Part shown: piece after piece, positions 36,161 through 46,130 of the stretch
Layout: every line of letters begins with the position of its first letter
Numbering within the stretch: position 1 is the stretch's first letter
DNA from: Chlorobiales bacterium
GTDB lineage: Bacteria; Bacteroidota; Chlorobiia; Chlorobiales; Chlorobiaceae
Reading direction: 5' to 3'
NCBI GenBank assembly: GCA_022360275.1
Contig: JAKSDC010000092.1
Span: 12,703-76,702, forward strand
Length of the DNA stretch: 64,000 nucleotides
Position numbers and translations under genes: made by a program
The notes under the pieces: model-generated
The model's input: the letters and a program-made list of their open reading frames with translations, nothing else
Database searches by the model: none
Told to the model about the DNA's origin: nothing

Positions 36161-37021
36161 TCAGTACTCGCAGACAGTTTTTCCGGCTCCTGCCTTGACC
36201 TCGTTCAGCACCTCTTCCCGGAGTTTGATGAACCGGTTGTGAAATTCCGTGTCCAACGCTGCCTTTCCGGTACGGGGACGCGGCAGGCCGTTATGGAATA
36301 TCTTCGATATCTGCCCGGACTGGTTCATAACCGCGATCCTGTCACCCAGCTTTACCGCCTCGTCAAGATCCGATGTCACAAAGATGATCGTATTGTGCTC
36401 GTGCTCCCATATCCTCGTGATCTCCGCATGCAGTGTCATTTTTGTCTTCGAGTCAAGCGCGTTGAATGGCCCGTCCATGAGCAGTATCTTCGGTTTTGTC
36501 ACGAGAATCATGGCCAGTGACACCCTCCGTTTCATTCCTCCGGAAAGTTCGACAGGATGCTTGTTCACCGCAGAGGAAAGCCCAACCATATCGATATACT
36601 TCATGGCCTGCGCCCTGTTATCCGCCTCGCTTCTGCTGCCTTTAAATTCAAGCCCCAATTCGACGTTTTTCAGGACATTTCTCCACGGAAGCAGAGCGTA
36701 TTCCTGAAAGATCATTCCCCGGTCGGCGCCCGGTCCCTTGATTATTTCGCCGCCAACCCTGATCTCCCCCGTCGTCGGGGCCTCGAAACCCGCAATCAGT
36801 TTCAGGAGTGTCGATTTCCCGCTGCCTGTCGGACCGACAATGACGAGAAACTCGTTTTCCGCGATCTCAAGACTGCAATCGTTTACAACCGTTATCTCCT
36901 TACCGTTTTTCCTGAAGTTTTTTGAAACCCCCTTCAGGCTTATCAGGGTGTTTCTCCCTACCGTTGTGCCGTCGTTATGCAATCTTTCCGACATAGTCTC
37001 AGCCTTTATCAGATTTTCCAT
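36161..37021 (-). CDS. ABC transporter ATPase, NitT/TauT type (degenerate hydrolysis residues, intact signature)
   Basis: Second ATPase of the same importer. Walker A GPTGSGKST (63-71) and signature LSGGMKRR (159-166) are intact, but Walker B reads ILLMDGPFNALD, with Gly184 where the catalytic Glu belongs, and the switch region reads FVTSDLDEA with Ser217 instead of His. Its own Walker site should be hydrolysis-poor, while its signature can complete the partner's site. The N-terminus overlaps the permease stop by 13 bases. Confidence 0.92.
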   Translation of the reverse strand: MENLIKAETMSERLHNDGTTVGRNTLISLKGVSKNFRKNGKEITVVNDCSLEIAENEFLVIVGPTGSGKSTLLKLIAGFEAPTTGEIRVGGEIIKGPGADRGMIFQEYALLPWRNVLKNVELGLEFKGSRSEADNRAQAMKYIDMVGLSSAVNKHPVELSGGMKRRVSLAMILVTKPKILLMDGPFNALDSKTKMTLHAEITRIWEHEHNTIIFVTSDLDEAVKLGDRIAVMNQSGQISKIFHNGLPRPRTGKAALDTEFHNRFIKLREEVLNEVKAGAGKTVCEY

Positions 37022-37800
37022 GAATATTTGCTGATCAGCCAGCGGTTGACCGAGTCAAGCAGATAACCGATTGCCCCGATGACAACGATGGTCGCGATCA
37101 GTTGATCATAACGAAACCTGTCCCTGGTATCCAGGATGAAATATCCCAGCCCGTCCGGTACGCCGAGCATCTCTGCAGGAACAAGAATGATCCAGCTTAC
37201 CCCTACGGCAAGACGCAGACCGGTCAACATATCGGGAATGGCTGCAGGAATGATGATTTTCCTGAGAATACCCGCATCCATGGCTCCCATGGTTTTCGCC
37301 ATATTGAGCCAAAGAGGACTTACCCTTCCCGCACCGTGCGCGGTATTGAGTATCAGCGGCCAGATAGCTACCAGCCAGAGCAGAAAGGTAACCGACACAT
37401 CACCGACACCGAATATGATTATCGCTATCGGCATCCATGCAAGAGGAGAGATCATGCGCATGAACTGGAAAACCACATACGTCAGTTGTTCGAGCCTTTT
37501 GAAATATCCGACAAGAACACCGACAGGAAGTGCAACAATTATCGCGAATGCCAGGCTGACAAGCACTCTTCGCAGGCTCGGCACGGCATGACGCACGATA
37601 TCGCCATCCTTGGCCATTTCTATAAGCGCAAGTGCTGCCGCAAGAGGGGAGAATGCTTCGCTGAAATCGTTTCCGAACAGTTTCAACATGCTTGCCGCCT
37701 GCCAGACAACAAGAAACAGCAGTACACCGAGCACATAGTAGCTCCTGTCCACAAGAAACGCACCGATATTTCCGGTTCCTGACCGTTGTGTATTTGCCAT
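37009..37800 (-). CDS. ABC transporter permease, NitT/TauT type
   Basis: Integral membrane subunit with about six hydrophobic segments. The EAA loop region (LWLNMAKTMGAMDAGILRKIIIPAAIP, about 165-191; key residues A, G, P) contacts the ATPases, and SWIILVPAEMLG is a family stretch. I use the ATG at 37800 (MANTQRSG), with AAGAAG upstream, instead of the longer frame from 37845. 263 residues. Only one permease gene is seen, so the two ATPases would sit on a permease homodimer. Confidence 0.9.
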   Translation of the reverse strand: MANTQRSGTGNIGAFLVDRSYYVLGVLLFLVVWQAASMLKLFGNDFSEAFSPLAAALALIEMAKDGDIVRHAVPSLRRVLVSLAFAIIVALPVGVLVGYFKRLEQLTYVVFQFMRMISPLAWMPIAIIIFGVGDVSVTFLLWLVAIWPLILNTAHGAGRVSPLWLNMAKTMGAMDAGILRKIIIPAAIPDMLTGLRLAVGVSWIILVPAEMLGVPDGLGYFILDTRDRFRYDQLIATIVVIGAIGYLLDSVNRWLISKYSWKI

Positions 37801-37964
37801 GATAAGTCTTCTTAAAACTTGCTGATACACCCTCCTTAAGCGCACCTTTCCTTATGACCTGTCCAGCTCAGACAGGCCGCCTGCCAGGTCTCGAATTCAT
37901 TGAAATTGAGTTTTTCCGGCCACTGTTGCCGACCGACAACAGCTTCAGGCATGAAGGAAAGCTG

Positions 37965-39197
37965 TTATACGGCGATGACTTCTTCCCTCACGTATGGATC
38001 GGCAGGATCGACACCGGCAAACTGTACAAGGCCGCCGAGTTCTGCAGACGCCTCTTCAACTCCTGCGGTGTACATCAACTCTTTCTGCACATCAGCAGGA
38101 TCAAGACCGCTCATGAAGCTGAGATCGCCATCCATTTTTGTCTGTTTCATCATCTCAACCATCTTGTGTGTTGCCGATTCGAACTGGTAGGGATTATATG
38201 AGAGCCGCTCGGCGTTCCATTCGGGATGCTGAATCGCGCCTGTACCTCCGTTAGCACCATAGGTATCGAGATCATACTTCAGCATCGCCCTTTTTACCAC
38301 CTTTTCCGGAAGCGGAAGGTATTGCGCACCGTCCTTCGAGAGGATATGAGCCGCTTCTTCAGCATTGTTCAGCGCCCACAGTTCAGCCTTGACAAGCGCC
38401 TTGATCACGTTATGCGACCATGCCTTGTCCGCAAGTTCCTTTTCATTCATGACCGCAACGCAGCATGGATGGTTCTTCCAGACATCTCCGGTAAACCTCA
38501 CGATCTTTCCGCCTGCAAGAATCTCACCTGCCGCATTGAACGGTTCAGCCACGATGTAGCCGTCAATCGCTTTCGATGCCATGGCGGTAGGCATATCGGG
38601 AGGAGCCATGACGAAAAGATTCACTTGGTTCTCGCCAAGCGGCTCGTTTTTGTTCTGTATAACCGGCTCGACCCCCATCTCTCTTGCAATCATCTGGATG
38701 ATAATGTTGTGCATGGAGTACCAGTAAGGAACGGCGATCTGTTTCCCCCCCAGATCGGCATAGGAATCAATGCCGCTGTCCTTTCCGACGGTCAGTGCAG
38801 AGCCGTTGATATGATCCCATGCCACTACTTTTACGGGAAACCCTTTGCTGTAGCGCATGTAGATCGGAATCGGTGCAAGCAGGTGCGTCAGGTTGAACCT
38901 TCCGGCCATAAACGCTTCGGCCATCGGCGCCCATCCTCTGATCAGTACCGGCTTCTCGGACTCTATTCCCAGTTCTTTGTAAAAACCCAGTTCATGTGCG
39001 AGGATAATAGGAGTCGCATCGGTTATCGGCAGGTAACAGCTTTTTACCGTTTTGGCTGATGTAATGGAGGACCCGCCACTCTGCTCCTCTTTAGAACATC
39101 CCTGCAGCAGGGGATATCCGGCAAACAAAGCACTTAAACCAACTGCAGAATTCTGAATGAACTTGCGGCGCGACATGGATCTCTCTTCCTTTTTCAT
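37965..39197 (-). CDS. Tat-exported solute-binding lipoprotein of the NrtA/CmpA/TauA class
   Basis: A 410-residue binding protein. The N-terminus SRRKFIQNSAVGLSALFAG is a twin-arginine signal, followed by PLLQGC, a lipobox-like site, so folded export and membrane anchoring are likely. YLPITDATPIILAHELGFY and LAPIPIYMRY resemble nitrate/bicarbonate binding proteins (NrtA, CmpA) more than taurine ones; this is from memory. GGGAG lies 6 bases before ATG 39197; a second start at 39176 is possible. Folded export through Tat is often used when a cofactor or metal is bound. Substrate unknown. Confidence 0.88.
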   Translation of the reverse strand: MKKEERSMSRRKFIQNSAVGLSALFAGYPLLQGCSKEEQSGGSSITSAKTVKSCYLPITDATPIILAHELGFYKELGIESEKPVLIRGWAPMAEAFMAGRFNLTHLLAPIPIYMRYSKGFPVKVVAWDHINGSALTVGKDSGIDSYADLGGKQIAVPYWYSMHNIIIQMIAREMGVEPVIQNKNEPLGENQVNLFVMAPPDMPTAMASKAIDGYIVAEPFNAAGEILAGGKIVRFTGDVWKNHPCCVAVMNEKELADKAWSHNVIKALVKAELWALNNAEEAAHILSKDGAQYLPLPEKVVKRAMLKYDLDTYGANGGTGAIQHPEWNAERLSYNPYQFESATHKMVEMMKQTKMDGDLSFMSGLDPADVQKELMYTAGVEEASAELGGLVQFAGVDPADPYVREEVIAV

Positions 39198-39499
39198 ATC
39201 AGGCTCCCGTTTTTTAATTGCTGGATCGCTCAGATCTGCTCAACAGCATCATGCAGAGGCTGCAATCAGCAAGCAAAACCGATATTTCACAATTGTTAAT
39301 GTTTTTTACAAAAAAAACTGAACAGGGCGCTCTTAACCGCTTGCAACCTGTTACAGGCAAAAGAATGTCATTTCTCCTGAGGGATACTCTATCGTTTAGC
39401 AACACCTTGATAGCCGGAGGGCATTACAACGCTGTCATTAAACTCATTGTAAATGTAACAATTGTTAACATATTTCACAAAAAAAATCTTCCGTTTTCT
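39198..39499. other. Gap between cooC and the binding protein gene
   Basis: About 300 bases without a credible gene on either strand. It is AT-rich, especially near 39440-39480, and could carry a promoter for the transporter genes. No operator-like repeat was recognised. Confidence 0.4.
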
Positions 39500-40273
39500 T
39501 CAACATTCACACATAAGCCTCTTAACCAGGTCTCTGGACGTCTTGCGCATTTCCTGACACTCGTCATAGGGAGAAGAACCGGAAAGGTCGGCCTCAAGCG
39601 CTTGAAAATCAAAGGGTATCGTTGCCCAGATTGCATCCCTGCCAAGCTTCTCGACAACCCTCTTTTCCTGTCCTTCGCTGTGTACCTTGTTGACGATGTA
39701 GCCAACCTTCCGAATGTGAAGCTGGCGTGCAAGCGATGCTATTTTTTCAGCTGTCTTCATCGCTCTCAGACCCGGCTCGACAACAACAAGCAGCATACCG
39801 ACAGATTCTGCAGTTCCTCTCGTCAAGTGCTCGAACCCAGCCTCCATATCCAGAATCACCCACTCGTCACGATCGACCATGAGGTGCCGCAGAAAAGAAC
39901 GAAGCAAAGCATTCTCGGGACAATAACAGCCGCCCAGAGCCTCCTTCAGTTCACCGGTCACCATAAGTCTCAGCCCCTTTATCTCAACAGAAAACCTTTC
40001 GACAAGATCATCGACTTTCGGGTTCAGCACGAAATAGCCCCCCATGCTTCCGGGTTTTGCTCCCGTTCGCTCCTCGACAAGATCTTTTTCCTCTATAAGG
40101 GGCTTGATCCTCCCTGACGCATCTTCATCATAGCCAATCGCCCCGGCAAGATTGCCGTTAGGATCGGCATCGATAGCAAGTACTCTTTTGCCTTGACCGG
40201 CAAGCTCCCTCGCCAGAAGGGCGCAAATAGTTGTCTTGCCAACCCCGCCTTTTCCGGTTATTGCAATTTTCAT
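39500..40273 (-). CDS. cooC: CooC-type nickel-insertion ATPase for CO dehydrogenase
   Basis: MinD/ParA-like P-loop ATPase that loads nickel into the C-cluster of CooS-type enzymes. The deviant Walker A GKGGVGKTT is at residues 7-15, and GGCYCPENALLRSFL near 123 holds the CxC pair that binds Ni/Zn at the dimer interface in characterised CooC. DMEAGFEHLTRGT is the family switch region. 257 residues. GAGGAGGAGG precedes the ATG closely. Its presence supports the idea that the CooS-like enzyme still carries nickel despite its ligand change. Confidence 0.92.
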   Translation of the reverse strand: MKIAITGKGGVGKTTICALLARELAGQGKRVLAIDADPNGNLAGAIGYDEDASGRIKPLIEEKDLVEERTGAKPGSMGGYFVLNPKVDDLVERFSVEIKGLRLMVTGELKEALGGCYCPENALLRSFLRHLMVDRDEWVILDMEAGFEHLTRGTAESVGMLLVVVEPGLRAMKTAEKIASLARQLHIRKVGYIVNKVHSEGQEKRVVEKLGRDAIWATIPFDFQALEADLSGSSPYDECQEMRKTSRDLVKRLMCEC

Positions 40274-40369
40274 GCGCCTCCTCCTCTGGGAATTCCCCTC
40301 TGCCGCTCAGACAATAGCTGCTGCCGGCTGGACTGTCTGGCAAATGAAAGCCGTAAAAAAACGGGAAAT

Positions 40370-40882
40370 TCAGATAAACAGCTGTATATCAGCGTCTGCA
40401 GCGTATTCAAGAAACATCGCCGCTCCCCCGAAATCAACGCCGTCAATGAAGTCCTCTTTGGAAAACCCAAACACATCCATCGTCATCTGGCAGGCGATGA
40501 ATTTCACCCCGCAATCGATGCAGAGTTCCCGCAGTTCCTCAATGGTGGCAACACCCTTGTTTTTGAAGGTTTCCTTCATCAGGCTGGTTGCCAGTGTATC
40601 GAAACCCGGCACGTTGCCGGTGACAATTTTCGGTATTGACCAGTTGATGTTCTGGAAATCCTCGTTGCCGAACGGCATCTTCATCGGCATGGCCGGATTA
40701 GCGTGCGGAGAGATTTTCGCATCTATTTTTTTGTTCAGAAGAGGAAGCCCGTAAAAAGTGAAGAAAATCACCACTTCCATATCCATGGCCGCGGCAGCCG
40801 AACCCAGGATAAACGGAGGATATGCCCAATCAAGCGTTCCTTGTGACGCAATAAGCGCTACTTTTTTCTGTTTTTCGCTCAT
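40370..40882 (-). CDS. DsrE2-like sulfur-relay family protein
   Basis: A 170-residue protein of the DsrE/DsrF/DrsH-like superfamily. LDWAYPPFILGSAAAAMDME, FFTFYGLPLL and ELCIDCGVKFIACQMTMD (about 121-138) match DsrE2 proteins, with cysteines in CIDC and AC; these proteins are linked to persulfide transfer in sulfur oxidisers. No TusA or rhodanese gene lies beside it. It is 96 bases upstream of cooC on the same strand and may be the first gene of the cluster. Its role there is not evident. Confidence 0.83.
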   Translation of the reverse strand: MSEKQKKVALIASQGTLDWAYPPFILGSAAAAMDMEVVIFFTFYGLPLLNKKIDAKISPHANPAMPMKMPFGNEDFQNINWSIPKIVTGNVPGFDTLATSLMKETFKNKGVATIEELRELCIDCGVKFIACQMTMDVFGFSKEDFIDGVDFGGAAMFLEYAADADIQLFI

Positions 40883-41138
40883 CTTATATAAAGTAATGGT
40901 TCGATATTGATTTATAACTATATAGCTATTGAGTAATAAAATAATATAAAAAGGAAGTCATACAAGCTGAAAACGTTATTTATTGCCGCTTCTCTTCAAC
41001 CAGCAGAGTGATTACACAAGCACCTCTTGGGATAATCCAAGCTATTTGTTTACTTGTAACCGTAGGGTACCTCTATATGAAAGGAATTGATCCGTCATAG
41101 AACATGAAGCTTTAAAAAACGTACCAGACCGTATTCTC
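40883..41138. promoter_or_regulatory. Divergent intergenic region, dsrE2-like gene / dodecin
   Basis: 256 AT-rich bases between divergently transcribed genes. It should contain promoters for both the CooS cluster and dodecin. I could not pick a specific promoter or operator with confidence. Confidence 0.4.
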
Positions 41139-41354
41139 ATGGACATTCCTCACGTGTACAAAAAAATCGAACTTGTCGGCTCCTCGCAGACAAGCATTGA
41201 AGACGCCGTGAACAACGCTGTAGAAAGAGCAGCGGCAACAATCCGCCATATACGATGGGTTGAGGTTATCGAAACACGGTGTCATGTCGAAGAAAACAGG
41301 ATCGCTTACTGGCAGGTTACCGTCAGATTAGGGTTTACCCTTGAAGATGAGTAA
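41139..41354 (+). CDS. Dodecin family flavin-binding protein
   Basis: A 71-residue protein fitting dodecin, a dodecameric flavin (FMN/riboflavin) storage protein. [33 protein letters not shown] with the flavin-stacking Trp, and WQVTVRLGF are all family features. It is convergent with the DUF6485 gene, the stops lying 24 bases apart around a small hairpin. Confidence 0.93.
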   Translation: MDIPHVYKKIELVGSSQTSIEDAVNNAVERAAATIRHIRWVEVIETRCHVEENRIAYWQVTVRLGFTLEDE

Positions 41355-41364
41355 CGACTTCCAT

Positions 41365-41387
41365 GGGCGGTACTCCATTTACCGCCC
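41365..41387. terminator. Hairpin between convergent dodecin and DUF6485 genes
   Basis: GGGCGGTA (41365-41372) and TACCGCCC (41380-41387) form a perfect 8-bp stem with a 7-base loop, placed between two convergent stop codons and overlapping the stop of the DUF6485 gene. There is no T-run on either side, so a bidirectional terminator is only a suggestion. Confidence 0.45.
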
Positions 41388-41582
41388 CTGCGCCGTATAT
41401 ACCTCGATGAACTTGGCTATACTCCTGTCCCATGTGCGTTCTGCATCGTCAGGGAAAAGGCATGCGGGCACTTGCCCTTTGCCTTTATGATAGTCGATGC
41501 ATTCACAGCATATCCCTTTCCGGGGACAAGGATCGTAAGTACAGTTGCACCGTTCGAGATTTTCCTCCTTTCTGCACTCCAT
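41379..41582 (-). CDS. Cysteine-rich DUF6485-like protein
   Basis: A 67-residue protein with eight cysteines arranged CRKEENLERCNC, DPCPRKGICCECIDYH and ACLFPDD. This matches a small family I know as DUF6485, of unknown function and probably metal-binding. It starts 9 bases after the PEP carboxykinase stop, so the two are likely co-transcribed. Confidence 0.78.
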   Translation of the reverse strand: MECRKEENLERCNCTYDPCPRKGICCECIDYHKGKGQVPACLFPDDAERTWDRSIAKFIEVYTAQGR

Positions 41583-41591
41583 TGAAACCTC

Positions 41592-43469
41592 TCAATGATT
41601 GTTATCACTTGTATCCGTGAACCGCTCCGGGGCAAGCTCCCAGTGCTCGGGTGATAACCAAAAGGTCGAAAGCAGCAATTCGCGAATGTGCGAAAATTCC
41701 TTGGGCAGCTTGTCGTAAAGCTTTTCAAAGAGTTCCTCGTGTGAAAGCAGCTCCTTTTTCCAATCCTCACGCTCAACCGCCATTAGCCTGGAGAACTTCT
41801 CCGGTGTGTACTCATCAAGCCCTTCCCACTTCATTGATTCATATTTCGGCATCCATCCGAGAGGGCTTTCCACAGCACCCGCCTTGCCTTGAACCCGGTC
41901 GACAATCCATTTCAAAACGCGCATGTTTTCGCCGAAACCCGGCCAGAGAAACTTGCCATTTTCGTCTTTTCGGAACCAGTTGACGCCGAAAATTCTTGGC
42001 GGCTCCTGGAGCAGGCGCCCAACATGGAGCCAATGATTGAAGTAATCACCCATGTGGTATCCGCAAAAAGGAAGCATTGCGAAAGGATCACGCCGGACAT
42101 CTCCGATCTTGCCTGCCGCTGCTGCTGTTTTTTCAGATCCCATCGTCGCAGCAAGATAGACGCCGAAATACCAGTTGGGTGACTGGTAGACGAGAGGAAC
42201 AAGGTCACTGCGGCGCCCGCCGAACATAAAGGCATCGATCGGAACTCCTGAAGGATTTTCCCAGTCTGGATCAATTGACGGACACTGTGAAGCCGGCGCG
42301 GTAAAGCGTGCGTTAGGGTGCGCTGCCGGCCGACCGGAATCAGGTGACCAAGGGTTGCCCTGCCAGTCGATCAGGCCGTCAGGAGGCGTGTCCGACATTC
42401 CTTCCCACCAGACATCTCCGTCGGGGGTGTGGGCGACATTGGTAAAGATGCAGTTCTCTTTCAGGGTGGCCATGGCATTCGGATTTGTTTTCTCCGAGGT
42501 ACCTGGAGCCACGCCGAAAAATCCGTATTCGGGATTGATGGCATGAAGCCTGCCGTTCTCCCCGGGCTTGATCCAGGCAATATCGTCACCGATAGTAGTC
42601 ACTTTCCATCCCTCGAAAGAGTCCGGAGGGATAAGCATGGCAAAGTTGGTTTTACCGCAAGCACTTGGAAAAGCACCGGCGACATAGGTTTTTTCACCTT
42701 CCGGTGATTCGACGCAAAGGATCAACATATGCTCGGCCAGCCATCCTTCATCGCGGGCCATGGCGGAAGCAATGCGGAGCGCGAAGCATTTTTTGCCGAG
42801 CAGGGCATTACCACCGTAACCACTGCCGAAGGACATAATGGTTCGATTTTCAGGGAAATGAACGATATACTTCCGGTCATTGCAGGGCCAGGGAACATCC
42901 TGCTGACCGGGTTCAAGCGGTGCACCGACCGAATGCAGGCAATGGACAAAATCCCCCCCTTCTCCCAGAATCTCCGTGACCTTTCGACCCATTCTTGTCA
43001 TGATACGCATGTTGACGACAACATACGGCGAGTCGGTGATTTCAACACCGATATGTGAAATATGGGAACCGAGCGGTCCCATGCTGAACGGGATGACATA
43101 CATGGTACGCCCTTTCATGCATCCACTATAGAGGCCGTCCAGAGTCTCTTTCATCTCTTTCGGGTGCACCCAGTTGTTGGTTGGCCCTGCATCCTGCCTG
43201 CGAAGGCTGCAGATGAATGTCCGGTCTTCAACCCTTGCCACGTCGCTCGGATCGGAACGGCAAAGAAAGCTGTTGGGCCGTTTTTCATCTGAAAGCCTGA
43301 TAAACGTACCGCTGTCAACCATCTCCTGGCAAAGCTCATCATACTCTTCCTGGGAACCGTCACACCAGCGCACCGAATCCGGCTGACAGAGTTCTGCCGT
43401 TTCCCGGACCCATTCAATAAGTTTCTGATTTTTCACATAATCGGGGGGATCGATCTGCAGTAAGGTCAT
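41592..43469 (-). CDS. pckG: Phosphoenolpyruvate carboxykinase (GTP)
   Basis: Converts oxaloacetate and GTP to phosphoenolpyruvate and CO2, or the reverse; relevant to carbon flow around the reductive TCA cycle. The kinase loop [15 protein letters not shown] holds the P-loop and the reactive Cys of GTP-type enzymes; [21 protein letters not shown] (positions about 308-328) supplies metal ligands, and [14 protein letters not shown] and [17 protein letters not shown] are family stretches. 625 residues is normal for the GTP class. Confidence 0.96.
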   Translation of the reverse strand: MTLLQIDPPDYVKNQKLIEWVRETAELCQPDSVRWCDGSQEEYDELCQEMVDSGTFIRLSDEKRPNSFLCRSDPSDVARVEDRTFICSLRRQDAGPTNNWVHPKEMKETLDGLYSGCMKGRTMYVIPFSMGPLGSHISHIGVEITDSPYVVVNMRIMTRMGRKVTEILGEGGDFVHCLHSVGAPLEPGQQDVPWPCNDRKYIVHFPENRTIMSFGSGYGGNALLGKKCFALRIASAMARDEGWLAEHMLILCVESPEGEKTYVAGAFPSACGKTNFAMLIPPDSFEGWKVTTIGDDIAWIKPGENGRLHAINPEYGFFGVAPGTSEKTNPNAMATLKENCIFTNVAHTPDGDVWWEGMSDTPPDGLIDWQGNPWSPDSGRPAAHPNARFTAPASQCPSIDPDWENPSGVPIDAFMFGGRRSDLVPLVYQSPNWYFGVYLAATMGSEKTAAAAGKIGDVRRDPFAMLPFCGYHMGDYFNHWLHVGRLLQEPPRIFGVNWFRKDENGKFLWPGFGENMRVLKWIVDRVQGKAGAVESPLGWMPKYESMKWEGLDEYTPEKFSRLMAVEREDWKKELLSHEELFEKLYDKLPKEFSHIRELLLSTFWLSPEHWELAPERFTDTSDNNH

Positions 43470-43514
43470 GGTTATCCTTTTTTACTGATAGTTAATAGAG
43501 AAGCGTTGTCAACG

Positions 43515-44075
43515 TTATTGCACATCGGCGCCTATCGCCTTGTGGATCAGACTTTCAAGCACCATTTTACTCTGAGCACCGACAAGCACTGAGAACAAAG
43601 AACCGTCTGTACTGACCACAAACGATGTCGGGATCGAACGTAAACCGCCCTCAACGTACTCGCTGTATGCATCCAGAATCTGCTGGTCAGCTACAACAAC
43701 AGGAAAATTAATTTCATAATCATTGACGAAATCCTTTGCCATCGAAAGATCTTCATCCACCGTCATCCCTATGAACGTAAACCCTTTTCGCTCATACTCG
43801 TTTTGCAGTTCGATCATGTCTGGCACCTCGGCACGGCAAGGCGGGCACCATGATGCAAAAAAATTCACAATGTAGGCCTTTCCTGCAAGGTCCTGTGACG
43901 AAAACGTAGTTCCGTCAAGTGTCTTGCCCGTAAAATCAGGGGAAGCGATATTCTTTTTTGTCGCCCCGATAGCCTCGGATTGAGGTTTTGCAGTTTCCGC
44001 CTGTTCCGGCTGGCACGCAAACGTAACCAGAGACATACAAACGATGACGACGGCTTTGAAAAAACTTATATGCAT
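43515..44075 (-). CDS. TlpA/ResA-like thioredoxin lipoprotein
   Basis: A 186-residue periplasmic thiol-disulfide protein. FFASWCPPCRAEVPDMIELQ (about 72-91) has the CPPC active site. The N-terminus is a lipoprotein signal (MSLVTFAC), so it is membrane-attached outside the cytoplasm. The fold (AhpC/TSA-like insertion, IPTSFVVSTDG with the cis-Pro) fits TlpA/ResA proteins that keep haem-binding cysteines reduced in cytochrome c assembly. It lies upstream of pckG on the same strand, 45 bases away. Confidence 0.88.
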   Translation of the reverse strand: MHISFFKAVVIVCMSLVTFACQPEQAETAKPQSEAIGATKKNIASPDFTGKTLDGTTFSSQDLAGKAYIVNFFASWCPPCRAEVPDMIELQNEYERKGFTFIGMTVDEDLSMAKDFVNDYEINFPVVVADQQILDAYSEYVEGGLRSIPTSFVVSTDGSLFSVLVGAQSKMVLESLIHKAIGADVQ

Positions 44076-44250
44076 GAAAGTAGTGTTTATATTGATTGAT
44101 CAAATGAAAAAGTGAAAAAGCGGCCACAGGAATTCGTTTGAAAATATACAATTCTTCCCTTTATTTATAGTCCTTCGAACACAGGCCGTAATACTTTGCG
44201 TTTATACAATAAATAAACTATATTCAAAACCATATTTTTTTAGGCGCCAC

Positions 44251-45764
<1,514 letters not shown>

Positions 45765-45780
45765 CTTTATCTGATTTATC

Positions 45781-46047
45781 ATGGCCGGTTCCGATAAAGC
45801 CTTTGCAATAGAGATCGTCACTCCTCAAAAACAGTTTTTTGCAGGGGAAGTAACCAGCATTCTGGCTCCCGGAAAAGATGGATTGTTCCAGGTTCTGAAA
45901 AACCATGCTCCGCTTGTTGCGGCGCTTAAAGGCGGCAAGGTAAAGCTCGAGCTTCCAGACAATGGCGAAAAGACATTTACGATAGCCGATGGTTTTTTTG
46001 AAATCAGCGACAACAAAGCCATTCTGCTCGCGGAAGATATTTCCTGA
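45781..46047 (+). CDS. atpC: ATP synthase subunit epsilon
   Basis: An 88-residue F1 subunit coupling and regulating rotation. It comprises the N-terminal beta-sandwich ([35 protein letters not shown]; key residues P, G, H) and stops where the C-terminal helical hairpin would begin. The short form, lacking most of the inhibitory helices, fits green sulfur bacteria and some other lineages. It starts 16 bases after atpD. Confidence 0.95.
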   Translation: MAGSDKAFAIEIVTPQKQFFAGEVTSILAPGKDGLFQVLKNHAPLVAALKGGKVKLELPDNGEKTFTIADGFFEISDNKAILLAEDIS

Positions 46048-46079
46048 CGCGAAATACGGGAAACTAAACTCGTTCTGTC

Positions 46080-46120
46080 AAAACATCAGTGACACGTACA
46101 ACGGTGCCACTGATGTTTTT
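46080..46120 (+). terminator. Intrinsic terminator after atpDC
   Basis: AAAACATCAGTG (46080-46091) and CACTGATGTTTT (46108-46119) are perfectly complementary over 12 bp around a 16-base loop, and the descending arm ends in a T-run. It lies 33 bases past the atpC stop. The upstream starts proposed for the next gene (46089, 46113) fall inside it, favouring a later start for that gene. Confidence 0.85.
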
Positions 46121-46130
46121 GCTTATGCAC

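Noticed and set aside
37801..37964. CTGTC-GACAG hairpin between binding protein and permease genes
   Set aside because: Only a 5-bp stem and no T-run; not enough to call a terminator that would split the transporter operon.
39218..40117. A 299-residue plus-strand open frame antisense to cooC
   Set aside because: It mirrors cooC codons, has no recognisable domain and cooC on the other strand has clear motifs and a ribosome site.
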